The notes under the pieces are model-generated. The model worked only from the letters and a program-made list of their open reading frames with translations, was not told where the DNA came from and ran no database searches. A stretch of DNA of 64,000 nucleotides from Nitratireductor arenosus (GTDB lineage Bacteria; Pseudomonadota; Alphaproteobacteria; Rhizobiales; Rhizobiaceae), in assembly GCF_009742725.1 (NCBI RefSeq), contig NZ_WPHG01000003.1:124001-188000 (forward strand). Direction: 5' to 3'. Position numbers and translations under genes: made by a program. Position 1 is the stretch's first letter, and the number at the start of each line of letters is the position of its first letter. This document shows positions 17,805-26,992 of this stretch, piece after piece.

Positions 17805-18470
17805 ATGTTTTTCCTGAGCGACATGCTGAACAAGAAGCTCACCCTGCCGGCCGCCGATGAGGCACTGCCCGGCCGCGTCAAGCCGGTCGCCACCGCGGCC
17901 AGGCATGCCGTGTCGAAAAGACCGCTGCGCGGGCCCTATCCGGTCCGACTGGAGAGCGCCCATTTCGGCATGGGCTGTTTCTGGGGCGCGGAGCGGCTTT
18001 TTTGGCAAACGCCGGGCGTGTGGGTGACCGCGGTCGGCTATGCCGGCGGCTTCACGCCCAATCCGACCTACCAGGAAACCTGCACCGGGCTGACCGGCCA
18101 TGCCGAAATCGTGCTGGCGGTGTTCGATCCGGTCGCGATTTCCTATGACGACATGCTGAGGCTGTTCTGGGAAAACCATGACCCGACCCAGGGCATGCGC
18201 CAGGGCAACGATGTCGGCACCACCTACCGTTCGGCGATCTATGCGGCTAACGAGGCCCAGTTGCAGGCCGCGCTTGCCTCGCGCGATGCCTATCAGGCCG
18301 TTTTGACGCGCGCCGGACGCGGCCGGATCACCACCGAGATCGCACCCGCACCGGACTTCTATTTCGCCGAGGCCGAACACCAGCAATATCTGGCCAAGAA
18401 CCCGTCTGGCTATTGCGGCTTGAAGGGTACGGGCGTGTCCTGCCCGCAGCCGGGCGGCGCGGCGGAGTAG
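17805..18470 (+). CDS. msrA: Peptide methionine-S-sulfoxide reductase MsrA
   Basis: A 221-residue enzyme that reduces methionine-S-sulfoxide in proteins. The catalytic cysteine is C58 in [13 protein letters not shown], followed by the [27 protein letters not shown] region and [23 protein letters not shown] blocks diagnostic of MsrA. The first 50 residues are an extension beyond the core domain common in alphaproteobacterial homologues. The C-terminal [12 protein letters not shown] carries the likely recycling cysteines. It follows the small membrane protein in the same direction. Confidence 0.95.
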   Translation: MFFLSDMLNKKLTLPAADEALPGRVKPVATAARHAVSKRPLRGPYPVRLESAHFGMGCFWGAERLFWQTPGVWVTAVGYAGGFTPNPTYQETCTGLTGHAEIVLAVFDPVAISYDDMLRLFWENHDPTQGMRQGNDVGTTYRSAIYAANEAQLQAALASRDAYQAVLTRAGRGRITTEIAPAPDFYFAEAEHQQYLAKNPSGYCGLKGTGVSCPQPGGAAE

Positions 18471-18643
18471 GCGCCGGCACCGGCACCTTGTCCAGAAGGT
18501 CAAATTTCCGCGTGAATTTTGCGCGACGGCATGCAACAGTAAATGCCGAGCGGGCGACGAACCCGCGGGGCTTTGCGCGGCCGCTCGCTGACGCGCGAGG
18601 TCCGGACAAGAACCGTACGCAAGACCAACAGGGTGTGGATCAC

Positions 18644-19633
18644 ATGAAGCGTTTCGTATTCGGCCTCCTGGCCGCAACCGTTTTCGCCGTCCCGGCCGTG
18701 GCCGCGGATATCAAGCCCGGCCTGCTGTTCGACCTGGGCGGCAAGTTCGACAAATCCTTCAACGAGGCCTCGTTCAACGGCGCGGAGAAGTTCAAACAGG
18801 AAACCGGCATTGAATATGTCGAGTTCGAGATCTCCAACGACGCCCAGCGCGAGCAGGCGCTACGTCGCTTCGCCGAGGACGGTCGCGATCCGATCGTGAT
18901 GGCGGGTTTCTCCTGGGCCGCCGCGCTCGAGAAGGTGGCTGCGGAATATCCCGACACCGATTTCGCCATCATTGACATGGTTGTCGACGCGCCGAACGTG
19001 CGCTCGGTCGTCTACAATGAGCACGAAGGCTCCTATCTGGTCGGCATGATGGCGGCGATGGCCTCCGAAACCAAGAAGGTCGGGTTCGTCGGCGGCATGG
19101 ACATTCCGCTGATCCGCAAGTTCGGCTGCGGTTATGTCGGCGGCGCCAAGGCGGCGGGTGCCACGGACGTCATCCAGAACATGACCGGCGACACGCCGGC
19201 GGCCTGGAATGACCCGACCAAGGGCGGCGAGATCGCCAAGTCGCAGATGGACCAGGGCGCGGACGTCATCTACGCCGCTGCCGGCGGCACCGGCGTCGGC
19301 GTCATGCAGGCGGCCGCGGACGCGGGCAAGCTCGGCATCGGCGTTGATTCCAACCAGAACCACCTGCAGCCGGGCCATGTCCTGACCTCGATGCTCAAGC
19401 GTGTCGACGTTGCCGTCTATGACGCCTTCAGCGACGCCATGAACGACAAGTTCGAGGCCGGCATCAACGTGCTCGGCCTGGCCGAGAACGGCGTTGGCTA
19501 CGCCATGGACGACAACAACAAAGACCTCGTCAGCCAGGAGATGGTCGACGCGGTCGAAAAGGCCAAGGCCGAGATCATCGCCGGCGACATCAAGGTCCAC
19601 GATTACATGTCCGACAATTCCTGTCCGTACTGA
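18644..19633 (+). CDS. BMP-family ABC transporter substrate-binding protein, probably nucleoside-binding
   Basis: A 329-residue BMP (basic membrane protein, Med/TmpC) family protein with a signal peptide (MKRFVFGLLAATVFAVPAVAA). Family landmarks include KFDKSFNEASFNGAEKF, the VVYNEHEGSYLVGMMAA segment and DVIYAAAGGTGVGV. BMP proteins capture nucleosides for ABC importers whose ATPase and permeases match the genes at 24320-27964. Normally the four genes are contiguous; here the binding protein is about 4.7 kb away, followed by its own terminator. An in-frame upstream extension is not used, since the signal peptide fixes the start. Confidence 0.88.
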   Translation: MKRFVFGLLAATVFAVPAVAADIKPGLLFDLGGKFDKSFNEASFNGAEKFKQETGIEYVEFEISNDAQREQALRRFAEDGRDPIVMAGFSWAAALEKVAAEYPDTDFAIIDMVVDAPNVRSVVYNEHEGSYLVGMMAAMASETKKVGFVGGMDIPLIRKFGCGYVGGAKAAGATDVIQNMTGDTPAAWNDPTKGGEIAKSQMDQGADVIYAAAGGTGVGVMQAAADAGKLGIGVDSNQNHLQPGHVLTSMLKRVDVAVYDAFSDAMNDKFEAGINVLGLAENGVGYAMDDNNKDLVSQEMVDAVEKAKAEIIAGDIKVHDYMSDNSCPY

Positions 19634-19656
19634 TCGGAACGGATCATCCGACAAAG

Positions 19657-19687
19657 AACCGCCGGGCTCCGCGTCCGGCGGTTTTTT
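19657..19687 (+). terminator. Rho-independent terminator after the BMP gene
   Basis: AACCGCCGG (19657-19665) pairs perfectly with CCGGCGGTT (19675-19683) around a 9-base loop, and a run of T residues continues to 19687. It lies 24 bases after the BMP stop codon, so the binding-protein gene is a separate transcription unit. Confidence 0.9.
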
Positions 19688-19924
19688 CGTATCGCGCGCA
19701 GCCTGGTGTTCCGAATCCGAAATCCGCTTCATTCTCGGGCGCGCCGTACCGATTTCGTATTTAATCAGGCATGCGCAAAATCACGAGGCTGAAACGCACG
19801 GAGCGAAACTGAGGATCGCGGCACGAGTTGGTCTTCCCAACCGGGGTCCGTGGGCCATTTTGCCGCGCGCGCTGGCGCGCTATTCAGGCGCCCGGCCGAA
19901 TCGGCGGCAAGGAATGGAGCGCGC

Positions 19925-21130
19925 ATGAGGCAGGACCTGACGACCGCAGCCGAAGGCCCTCGTCGCATCGCCGCCCTCATATTTCTGCTTCTGGCTGGCA
20001 TCCTGGCCGGAACTCAGCTCGGCAAGATTGCGCCGCTGGTGGCCTGGTACCGCGCCGAAGCCGGCTTCTCGCTGGTCATGGTTGGCTGGCTGACCTCCAC
20101 GCTTGGCCTGTTCGTGGCGCTCGCCGCCCTGCCGGCCGCCTTTGCCATCGACCGGGCCGGGCTCTACCGCTCCTATCTGGTGTCGGCCATCGCGCTCGCC
20201 ATCGGCGGTGTCGGCCTCGCGCTTTTCGACGGGCCGCTCGCCGCGCTCGCCGCGCGGCTGGTTGAGGCGCTCGGTTATCTCATCCTGGTGATCGCCATTC
20301 CCGCACTGCTTGCCACGCTTGCGCCGGAGCGGTTGAAGGCGCCGGCGCTCGCCATCTGGGGCGGCTTCGTGCCGCTCGGCTATGCGGTGGCCGATTTCCT
20401 GTCCGCCGCCATGCTGCCGACCCACAGCCCGCAGCGTTTCCTTCTGGTCAGCGTGGCGTTGTTCATCGTCCTGGCCGCGCTCGCCGCCTGGCTGGCGCGC
20501 GGCCTCGAGCCGGTCGCCGACACGGCGCGACCGGCCGGCGGCACGCCGGGCGTCGCGCGTCTGGCCGCGTCCTTTTCGGCGCCGGTCGCGCTTTCCGCGC
20601 TCGCCTTCGGCGTCTACGTCATCCTGTCGATCGGCTTTTTCACCTTTTTGCCGAGTTTCGTCGCCGAGGGGCCGCCCGTGGTGCTGTCGGCCGGCATGAT
20701 CGCGCTGCTGGTTCCGCTCGGCAACGTGCTTGCCGGCGTCCTGCTCAAGCAACGCGACGCCCGCTTCGCCGCCCTTGTCATCATGGCCGGCTTTCTCGCC
20801 AGCGCTGCGAGCGCGGTGCCGTTCTTCGGCGCAGGCGATCCGGTGCTGGCGACGGCGTCGGCGATGGTGTTCGCGATTGCCGGCGGCGTCGTCGCCGCCG
20901 GCATTTTCGCCAGCGTGCCCTTCATCGTGCCACCGGGCGGGGCGGCGGCGATCGTCATCGGTCTGATCGCCCAGTCGGGCGGGCTCGGCACGCTCGCCGG
21001 GGCGCCGCTTGCCGGCTATGTCATCGGGCGCTTCGGCTGGTCGGGTTTCGGCTGGGCGCTTGCCGCCTTCAGCTTGCTCGGCTTTATTTGCATGGCGCCT
21101 CTGGTGGCGCGACGCAGGAGGCCGGCATGA
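19925..21130 (+). CDS. MFS transporter, CynX/NimT-like
   Basis: A 401-residue major facilitator protein with about 12 hydrophobic segments. The N-terminal half has FSLVMVGWLTSTLGLFVALAALPAAFAIDRAG and the LYRSYLVS loop, typical of the CynX/NimT subgroup, whose members move cyanate, nitroimidazoles or other small compounds. ATG 19925 is preceded by GGAG; an earlier in-frame ATG (19850) gives no hydrophobic extension. It overlaps the next gene by ATGA. Substrate unknown. Confidence 0.85.
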   Translation: MRQDLTTAAEGPRRIAALIFLLLAGILAGTQLGKIAPLVAWYRAEAGFSLVMVGWLTSTLGLFVALAALPAAFAIDRAGLYRSYLVSAIALAIGGVGLALFDGPLAALAARLVEALGYLILVIAIPALLATLAPERLKAPALAIWGGFVPLGYAVADFLSAAMLPTHSPQRFLLVSVALFIVLAALAAWLARGLEPVADTARPAGGTPGVARLAASFSAPVALSALAFGVYVILSIGFFTFLPSFVAEGPPVVLSAGMIALLVPLGNVLAGVLLKQRDARFAALVIMAGFLASAASAVPFFGAGDPVLATASAMVFAIAGGVVAAGIFASVPFIVPPGGAAAIVIGLIAQSGGLGTLAGAPLAGYVIGRFGWSGFGWALAAFSLLGFICMAPLVARRRRPA

Positions 21131-21492
21131 CCAAGGTGACAGGCATTGGCGGGTTTTTCTTTCGTGCCCGCGACCCCAGGGCGCTCGCGGCCTGGTACGA
21201 GACCCATCTCGGCGTGAACGACATCGCCGCGGCCGTCTGGCGCCAGGAGGCCGGCACCACGGTCTTTGCCCCCTTCGCGCACGACACGGATTATTTTGGT
21301 CGCCCCGATCAGGTCTGGATGATCAATTTCCGGGTTGATGACCTCGACGCCATGATGGCAAAGCTCAAAGAGGCCGGCATCGCGGTCGAAACGCGCGCCG
21401 AATGGGATTCCGAGATCGGCCGCTTCTGCCGCGTGCACGATCCGGAAGGCAATCCGGTCGAGTTATGGGAGCCAGCCGATACGGCCGTCTGA
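21127..21492 (+). CDS. VOC-family (glyoxalase/bleomycin-resistance fold) protein
   Basis: A 121-residue single-domain VOC protein: FFFRARDPRALAAWYETHLGV at the N-terminus and RVHDPEGNPVELWEP at the C-terminus with the conserved metal-ligand glutamate. The start codon overlaps the MFS stop (ATGA), so the two are translationally coupled. VOC proteins include lyases, dioxygenases and drug-binding proteins; no specific activity can be assigned. Confidence 0.85.
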   Translation: MTKVTGIGGFFFRARDPRALAAWYETHLGVNDIAAAVWRQEAGTTVFAPFAHDTDYFGRPDQVWMINFRVDDLDAMMAKLKEAGIAVETRAEWDSEIGRFCRVHDPEGNPVELWEPADTAV

Positions 21493-21521
21493 TCGGATCG
21501 GCCGCGCACCACTGGTCATTT

Positions 21522-22247
21522 TCAGCGTCCTGGGACAATCCGGTTACGCGGGCCTTCGGCCAATGCCGTTTCCGAGCTCCCGCCCGCCGCATTTTCCAGC
21601 GTGAGACGATAGGCGCGCACGGCCTCGGCCGTGCCGCCGGTTGGGGCCTGGAGTCGCGTCGCTCCGCTGACCGCGACCCTTCCCAGCGCCACCGCCCTTT
21701 CCGGCGCCTCGCTGATTGCCCAAAGCCGTAACACCGTGTCTGCGGGAAGTTCGGACAGGGTCAACGGCTGGAACACAAGCGTCCCGTCGGCGAAACTTTC
21801 CACCAGCGCGCGCGGTGCGCCCGCCATGTCGTCGAGCATGGCGAGCGCGCGCCTGTCATCGGTGGCGTCGGCCATCCTGCCGGCCACCAGGCCGATACCG
21901 AAGGCGGCGGCTAGGCAGGTCGCGACCGCCACCCCGCGCCAGCCGCCGAGCGCGTGCGCCGATGCTCCCGGCCCTGGGGGCGCTTCGGCGGGCACGAAAC
22001 CCGCGGGTGAAGCGGCGCGCATTTGCGGCAGGTCGGCAATGTTGGCATGGACCGCCCGCCACACATCGCCGCGCGGCCTGGCTCCGTCGGCGGCGGGGCC
22101 GCGCAGCCTTTGGGCGAACCGCATCACCGCGTCGCGGAATGCCGGATCGCGTTCCAGATCCTTTTCCGCGCGCTCGCGCTCGGCCTCGTTCATGCGGCCC
22201 ATGACGAAATCGCCGGCGCGTGCCATGCGGTCACTGTCGCTTGTCAT
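21522..22247 (-). CDS. Anti-sigma factor-like membrane protein (RskA type), no adjacent sigma factor
   Basis: A 241-residue protein: a hydrophilic N-terminal region (DFVMGRMNEAERERAEKDLERDPAFRD) like the cytoplasmic part of ECF anti-sigma factors, one membrane segment (GWRGVAVATCLAAAFGIGLVAG, about residues 100-122) and a C-terminal RskA-like domain (VLRLWAISEAPERAVALGRVAV). RskA proteins normally hold an ECF sigma factor encoded next door. No sigma gene lies within this window. ATG 22247 is taken as start; a GTG three codons upstream is possible. Confidence 0.75.
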   Translation of the reverse strand: MTSDSDRMARAGDFVMGRMNEAERERAEKDLERDPAFRDAVMRFAQRLRGPAADGARPRGDVWRAVHANIADLPQMRAASPAGFVPAEAPPGPGASAHALGGWRGVAVATCLAAAFGIGLVAGRMADATDDRRALAMLDDMAGAPRALVESFADGTLVFQPLTLSELPADTVLRLWAISEAPERAVALGRVAVSGATRLQAPTGGTAEAVRAYRLTLENAAGGSSETALAEGPRNRIVPGR

Positions 22248-22346
22248 CGAAAACACCCGCGACCCAGTCGTGTCCGCGGAAATTTTAGAGCGACTGGCCG
22301 GCGAAGGAAACCGAATTGCGTTGCGCCAGCGTCGCGGCCGGAACCG

Positions 22347-22550
22347 CTACCAGTGCGGCGGTTTGGTTATCGGAACCTCGGGCCCGGTCTGCTCCTCCAG
22401 CGCCAGGAAGCGCTGGGTCAGCCGATCGAGCTGCTTTTGCAGACGTTCGATCGTTTTCCATTGGGCGGCGACCTCACCCGACAGCTCCTCGATCGTGCGT
22501 TCCTGTTCGGCGACGACTATTTCGAGCGTCGCGGTGCGGTCCTGGGTCAT
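22347..22550 (-). CDS. slyX: SlyX-family protein
   Basis: A 67-residue protein consisting mainly of a coiled coil (IVVAEQERTIEELSGEVAAQWKTIERLQKQLDRLTQR) and ending PPHW, the hallmark C-terminus of SlyX. Molecular function of SlyX is not established. Its start overlaps the stop of the thioesterase gene upstream (ATGA), so the two form an operon. Confidence 0.9.
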   Translation of the reverse strand: MTQDRTATLEIVVAEQERTIEELSGEVAAQWKTIERLQKQLDRLTQRFLALEEQTGPEVPITKPPHW

Positions 22551-22984
22551 GCGATTATGTCCTCAAGTGCGGCGCGTAGCGCACCGGCGAGCGGTTTGGG
22601 GCGTCGCGTCGCGCTGTCCACATATACATGCACGAAAAACCCCTCGGCCGCCGCATGTTCGTCCCCGTTGCGAAACAGGCCCACCTCGTAGCGTACCGAT
22701 GAACTGCCGAGCCTGGCGACCCGTAAGCCGGCGGTGACAGTGTCGGGAAAGGCGAGTTCGCCGAAATAGCGGCAGCCCGTTTCCACCACAAGCCCGATCT
22801 GGTCGCCGCCATGCATATCGAGCACGCCCTTGTCGATCAGCCAGCCGTTCACCGCGGTGTCGAACAGCGAATAATGCACCACATTGTTCATGTGGCCGTA
22901 GATGTCGTTGTCCATCCAGCGCGTCGTGATCGCACGGAAGGCGCGATAGGCGGCGCGCGCGGCCGGTGCCGGACGATCAGCCAT
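22547..22984 (-). CDS. Acyl-CoA thioesterase, 4-hydroxybenzoyl-CoA thioesterase type
   Basis: A 145-residue hotdog-fold protein. RWMDNDIYGHMNNVVHYSLFDTAVN carries the catalytic aspartate and the GHMNN motif of the 4HBT/YbgC group, and ETGCRYFGELAFPDTV is the second conserved block. It hydrolyses acyl-CoA thioesters; chain or ring specificity cannot be told. It is translationally coupled to slyX and follows the alcohol dehydrogenase on the same strand. Confidence 0.85.
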   Translation of the reverse strand: MADRPAPAARAAYRAFRAITTRWMDNDIYGHMNNVVHYSLFDTAVNGWLIDKGVLDMHGGDQIGLVVETGCRYFGELAFPDTVTAGLRVARLGSSSVRYEVGLFRNGDEHAAAEGFFVHVYVDSATRRPKPLAGALRAALEDIIA

Positions 22985-23014
22985 CGATGTATTCTCCTGC
23001 TCGGTCGATGGCGC

Positions 23015-24190
23015 TCACCACGCCGCCCGGTAGATTGCCAGCGCGTCGGGCTCGCGCAGTTCGCGCGGATTGTTGACCAGAAGCCGCGTCTGTTTCATCG
23101 CGTCGGACGCCATCTTGGCAAGATGTTCCTTGCCGATACCGACTTCGCGCAATTGTGCGGGCAGTCCGAGCTTTTTCGAAAGCTCGGCCAGCGCCCCGAT
23201 GAAGGCGTCGCATCGTGCCTGCACGCCGTCTTCATGCGTCAGTTCGGGAAAGGCGTCGGCGGCGATCTCGGCGTAGAGCCCCGCGGCCTCCGGCGCGTTG
23301 AAACGCAGCACATGCGGCAGCACCAGCGCGTTCGACAGGCCGTGCGGTACGTGAAACGTCCCGCCGATCGGATAGGCCAGCGCATGCACGGCCGCGACCG
23401 GCGAATTGGCGAAGGCCTGTCCGGCCAGCATCGAGCCGAGCAGCATCGCGCCGCGCGCGGCCACATCGTGGCCCTCGAAGACGGCGGTTTCGATATGCGC
23501 GCCCAGAAGCCGCAGGGCCTGGCGCGCCAGCATTTTTGACAGCGGGTTGTTGTTGGCGTTTCTGGAGGCGTAGGCCTCGATGGCGTGCACCATGGCGTCG
23601 ATGCCGGTCGCCGCGGTGATCGCCGGCGGCAGGCCCAGCGTCAGCTCCGGGTCGAGAACGGCGATGTCGGGCAGGATGACCGGGCTCGAAACGCCGCGTT
23701 TTTCCTGCTCGCCGACGGTGATGATCGAGACCGGGGTCACCTCCGAGCCAGTGCCTGCCGTGGTCGGCACCAGCGCCAGCGGTAGGCGCGGTCCCCGTGC
23801 ATTGCCCACGCCCCACGCAGCGTCGAGGTCTTCGCCCGAGCCGATCAGGAGCGCGGCGAGCTTGGCGACGTCGAGCGAGGAGCCGCCGCCGAAGCCGGCG
23901 ACACCCGTGACCCCGGCGGCCCGGCCGGCCTCGACCGCTGCCGTCAGCGTTTTCAGCGACGGATCGGCCTCGACCCGGTCGAAGATCGTCACCGCGATCC
24001 CGGCCGCTTCAAGCGAGGCGAGCGCCGGATCACACAGGCCGAGCGCCCGCAGGCCGGGGTCGGTGACGAACAGAACCGTCTGGCCGAGACATGGCCCGGC
24101 GATTTCGCCGAAGCGGCGGGCCGCGCCGGCCTTAAACCGCACTGATGGCGTCGTATTGAAGGCAAAGGGCGGGAAAGCGTCATTTGTCAT
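23015..24190 (-). CDS. Iron-containing alcohol dehydrogenase
   Basis: A 391-residue group III dehydrogenase. The NAD-binding GFGGGSSLDVAKLAA block, LALVPTTAGTGSEVT, and the metal-ligand region (DAMVHAIEAYAS then VHALAYPIGGTFHVPHGLSNA with three histidines) are all intact. It interconverts an alcohol or semialdehyde with NAD(P); substrate unknown. ATG 24190 starts family homology. It is divergent from the nucleoside importer and shares a 129-base AT-rich region with it. Confidence 0.9.
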   Translation of the reverse strand: MTNDAFPPFAFNTTPSVRFKAGAARRFGEIAGPCLGQTVLFVTDPGLRALGLCDPALASLEAAGIAVTIFDRVEADPSLKTLTAAVEAGRAAGVTGVAGFGGGSSLDVAKLAALLIGSGEDLDAAWGVGNARGPRLPLALVPTTAGTGSEVTPVSIITVGEQEKRGVSSPVILPDIAVLDPELTLGLPPAITAATGIDAMVHAIEAYASRNANNNPLSKMLARQALRLLGAHIETAVFEGHDVAARGAMLLGSMLAGQAFANSPVAAVHALAYPIGGTFHVPHGLSNALVLPHVLRFNAPEAAGLYAEIAADAFPELTHEDGVQARCDAFIGALAELSKKLGLPAQLREVGIGKEHLAKMASDAMKQTRLLVNNPRELREPDALAIYRAAW

Positions 24191-24319
24191 GCCACGAAAA
24201 TTGACAAGCCGCCGCGCTTTTGTCGAGAGTGATTGGCACGACGGTGCGGATTGGCAAATGGCTTGCCGCCATGTTAGTTTTTTTACCAAACGATAAAAAC
24301 CAGAGGGGTAGGCGGTTGC

Positions 24320-25852
24320 ATGGCTCAGTCTGCAATCGAACTTAAGGGGATCGACAAGAGTTTTGGTGCCGTGCGCGCCAATCGCGACATCAATCTCGAA
24401 ATCGCGCCAGGCACCATTCACGGCATCATCGGGGAGAACGGCGCCGGCAAGTCGACGCTAATGTCGATCCTGTACGGCTTTTACCAGGCAGATCGCGGGG
24501 AAATCTTCGTCAACGGGCAAAAGACCGACATCGACTCGCCCAATGACGCGATCGCCGCCGGCATCGGCATGGTGCACCAGCATTTCATGCTCGTGCACAA
24601 TTTCACCGTGCTTGAAAACATCATTCTGGGCGCCGAGGGGTCTTCGCTGCTCAATACCGGGATCGCCCGCGCACGCTCCGAACTGCATCGGCTGGAGGAG
24701 GAATACAGTCTCGATGTCGATCCCGACGCGATTGTTGAGCAACTGCCCGTCGGCCTGCAGCAGCGTGTCGAAATTCTCAAGGCGCTCTATCGCGGCGCCG
24801 AAATCCTCATTCTCGACGAACCGACCGGCGTTCTGACCCCGGCCGAGGCCGATCATCTGTTCCGCATCCTCCGCAAGTTGAAGGACGAGGGCAAGACGAT
24901 CGTCCTGATCACCCACAAGCTGCGCGAGATCATGGCCGTGACCGACAATGTGTCGGTCATGCGTCAGGGCACCATGGTCGCCACCCGCAAAACCGCGGCA
25001 ACCACGGTGGAAGAACTGGCCGAACTGATGGTCGGCCGGCGCGTGCTCCTGCGCGTCGAAAAGGGTGAGGCGAGCCCGAGTGGCGTCAAGCTCTCGGTCA
25101 AGAACCTGTCGGTCAGGGATTCGCGCGGCGTCACCATGGTCGACAACGTCTCCTTCGACGTGCGCGCCGGCGAGATCGTCGGGATCGCCGGGGTCGCCGG
25201 CAACGGCCAGTCAGAGCTGATCGAGGCGATCGCCGGCACCCGTCGGGCCGAGACGGGCACCGTTTTGCTCGACGGCGCGCCGATCGACGTCGCCGGTTCG
25301 GCCGACCCCGGCGAGTTGCGCGCGCGCGGTCTCGCCCATGTGCCGGAGGACCGCCACCATGTCGGCCTGGTATTGCCCTTCGAGGAGAACGAGAATTCGA
25401 TTCTCGGCTATCACGGCATGGATTTTTATCTGAACGGCCCGTTCCTCAATATCGAGGCGATCCGCTCCGACGCGCGCGACAAGATCGAGAAATACGACAT
25501 CCGTCCCGCCGATTGCCGGCTGAAGACGGCCAATTTCTCCGGCGGCAACCAGCAGAAGATCGTGCTCGCCCGCGAGATGGAAAAAGATCCGGGCGTGCTC
25601 GTCGTCGGCCAGCCGACGCGCGGCGTCGATGTTGGTGCCATCGAATTCATCCACAAGCAGCTCATTGCCATGCGCGACCAGGGCAAGGCGGTGCTTCTGA
25701 TTTCCGTCGAGCTCGACGAGATCCGTTCCCTGTCCGACCGCATCCTTGTCATGTTCGACGGTCGCGTCGTCGGCGAACGCGGCCCGGACGCCACCGAAGG
25801 CGAACTTGGCCTGTTGATGGCCGGTGTCGAGGCGCAGGAGGCAGCCGAATGA
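24320..25852 (+). CDS. nupA: Nucleoside ABC transporter, double ATP-binding protein
   Basis: A 510-residue protein with two ABC domains, as in sugar and nucleoside (BMP-linked) importers. Domain one has Walker A GENGAGKST (residues 38-46), LPVGLQQRVEI as a degenerate signature and Walker B ILILDEPTGVL. Domain two has a divergent Walker A (GVAGNGQSE) and an intact signature FSGGNQQK. This asymmetry is normal for the family. The stop overlaps the start of the first permease gene. The upstream region carries a T-run and short GTTTTT/AAAAAC dyad at 24277-24300. The binding protein is probably the BMP gene at 18644. Confidence 0.9.
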   Translation: MAQSAIELKGIDKSFGAVRANRDINLEIAPGTIHGIIGENGAGKSTLMSILYGFYQADRGEIFVNGQKTDIDSPNDAIAAGIGMVHQHFMLVHNFTVLENIILGAEGSSLLNTGIARARSELHRLEEEYSLDVDPDAIVEQLPVGLQQRVEILKALYRGAEILILDEPTGVLTPAEADHLFRILRKLKDEGKTIVLITHKLREIMAVTDNVSVMRQGTMVATRKTAATTVEELAELMVGRRVLLRVEKGEASPSGVKLSVKNLSVRDSRGVTMVDNVSFDVRAGEIVGIAGVAGNGQSELIEAIAGTRRAETGTVLLDGAPIDVAGSADPGELRARGLAHVPEDRHHVGLVLPFEENENSILGYHGMDFYLNGPFLNIEAIRSDARDKIEKYDIRPADCRLKTANFSGGNQQKIVLAREMEKDPGVLVVGQPTRGVDVGAIEFIHKQLIAMRDQGKAVLLISVELDEIRSLSDRILVMFDGRVVGERGPDATEGELGLLMAGVEAQEAAE

Positions 25853-26991
25853 GCGCACCCTATGCAAAGCTGCCGGCCTGGGCCGATTACGGGCTGATTC
25901 CGCTTATCAACCTCTTCGTCGCCTTTCTGGTCGCCGGGTTGGTGGTGCTTCTGGTCGGTGAAAGCCCGATCGAGGCCGCCGGATTGTTGTTGAAGGGGGC
26001 TTTCGGCTCCGGTTCCGGCATAGGCTACACGCTGTTCTACGCCACCAGCTTCATCTTCACCGGATTGGCGGTGGCGGTCGCCTTCCATTGCGGCCTGTTC
26101 AATATCGGCGGCGAGGGCCAGGCTTATGTCGGCGGGCTCGGCGTGGCTCTGGTCTGCCTCACCTTCGACGGCATCCTGCCCTGGTGGCTCAATTTCCTCC
26201 TCGCCATTGTCGGCTGCGCCGCGATCGGCGGCATCTGGGCCATGATCCCCGGCTGGCTGCAGGCCAAGCGCGGCAGCCATATCGTCATCACCACCATCAT
26301 GTTCAACTTCATCGCCGCGAGCCTGATGGTCTATCTGCTCGTCGGGCCGCTGAAGCCGCTGGGCTCGATGGCCCCGCAAACCCGTACCTTCATGCCGGAC
26401 GCGCATCTGCCCAAGCTCAACTGGTTGATCGAATTGTTCGGGTTTTCGGTGCGCTCGACGCCGCTCAATCTGTCCTTCATCCTGGCGCTGGTGATGGCGG
26501 TCGTGGTCTGGGCGCTGATCTGGCGCACCAAGCTCGGCTACGAGATCCGCACCATGGGCTTTTCGCCCAAGGCGGCGCGTTATGCGGGCATCAAGGAGGC
26601 CAGGATCATCGTCATCACCATGGCGATCTCCGGCGCCCTCGCCGGCATGATGGCGCTCAATCCGGTCATGGGAGACCAGCACCGCCTGCAGCTCGATTTC
26701 GTCACCGGCGCCGGCTTCGTCGGTATCGCCGTTGCCCTGATGGGACGCTCCCATCCGGCCGGCATCGTGCCGGCGGCGATTCTGTTCGGGATGCTCTACC
26801 AGGGCGGCGCCGAAATATCCTTCGTCATGCCGCATATCAGCCGCGACATGATCGTCATCATCCAGGGGCTGGTGATCCTGTTCGCCGGCGCGCTGGAGCA
26901 TATGTTTCGGCCGGCCGTGCAGGCCGCTTTCGCCAGCCTCAGTCCGCGTTCCGTCGGCATCGACGTCGAAGCCAAGGGGGAGGGTGCCTGA
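25849..26991 (+). CDS. nupB: Nucleoside ABC transporter permease (first)
   Basis: A 380-residue BPD_transp_2-family permease with eight or more membrane segments, including FNIGGEGQAYVGGLG and GSHIVITTIMFNFIAASL, typical of the larger YufP/NupB-type subunit. The ATG overlaps the ATPase stop (ATGA). It forms the channel with the next gene product. Confidence 0.9.
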   Translation: MSAPYAKLPAWADYGLIPLINLFVAFLVAGLVVLLVGESPIEAAGLLLKGAFGSGSGIGYTLFYATSFIFTGLAVAVAFHCGLFNIGGEGQAYVGGLGVALVCLTFDGILPWWLNFLLAIVGCAAIGGIWAMIPGWLQAKRGSHIVITTIMFNFIAASLMVYLLVGPLKPLGSMAPQTRTFMPDAHLPKLNWLIELFGFSVRSTPLNLSFILALVMAVVVWALIWRTKLGYEIRTMGFSPKAARYAGIKEARIIVITMAISGALAGMMALNPVMGDQHRLQLDFVTGAGFVGIAVALMGRSHPAGIVPAAILFGMLYQGGAEISFVMPHISRDMIVIIQGLVILFAGALEHMFRPAVQAAFASLSPRSVGIDVEAKGEGA

Positions 26992-26992
26992 G

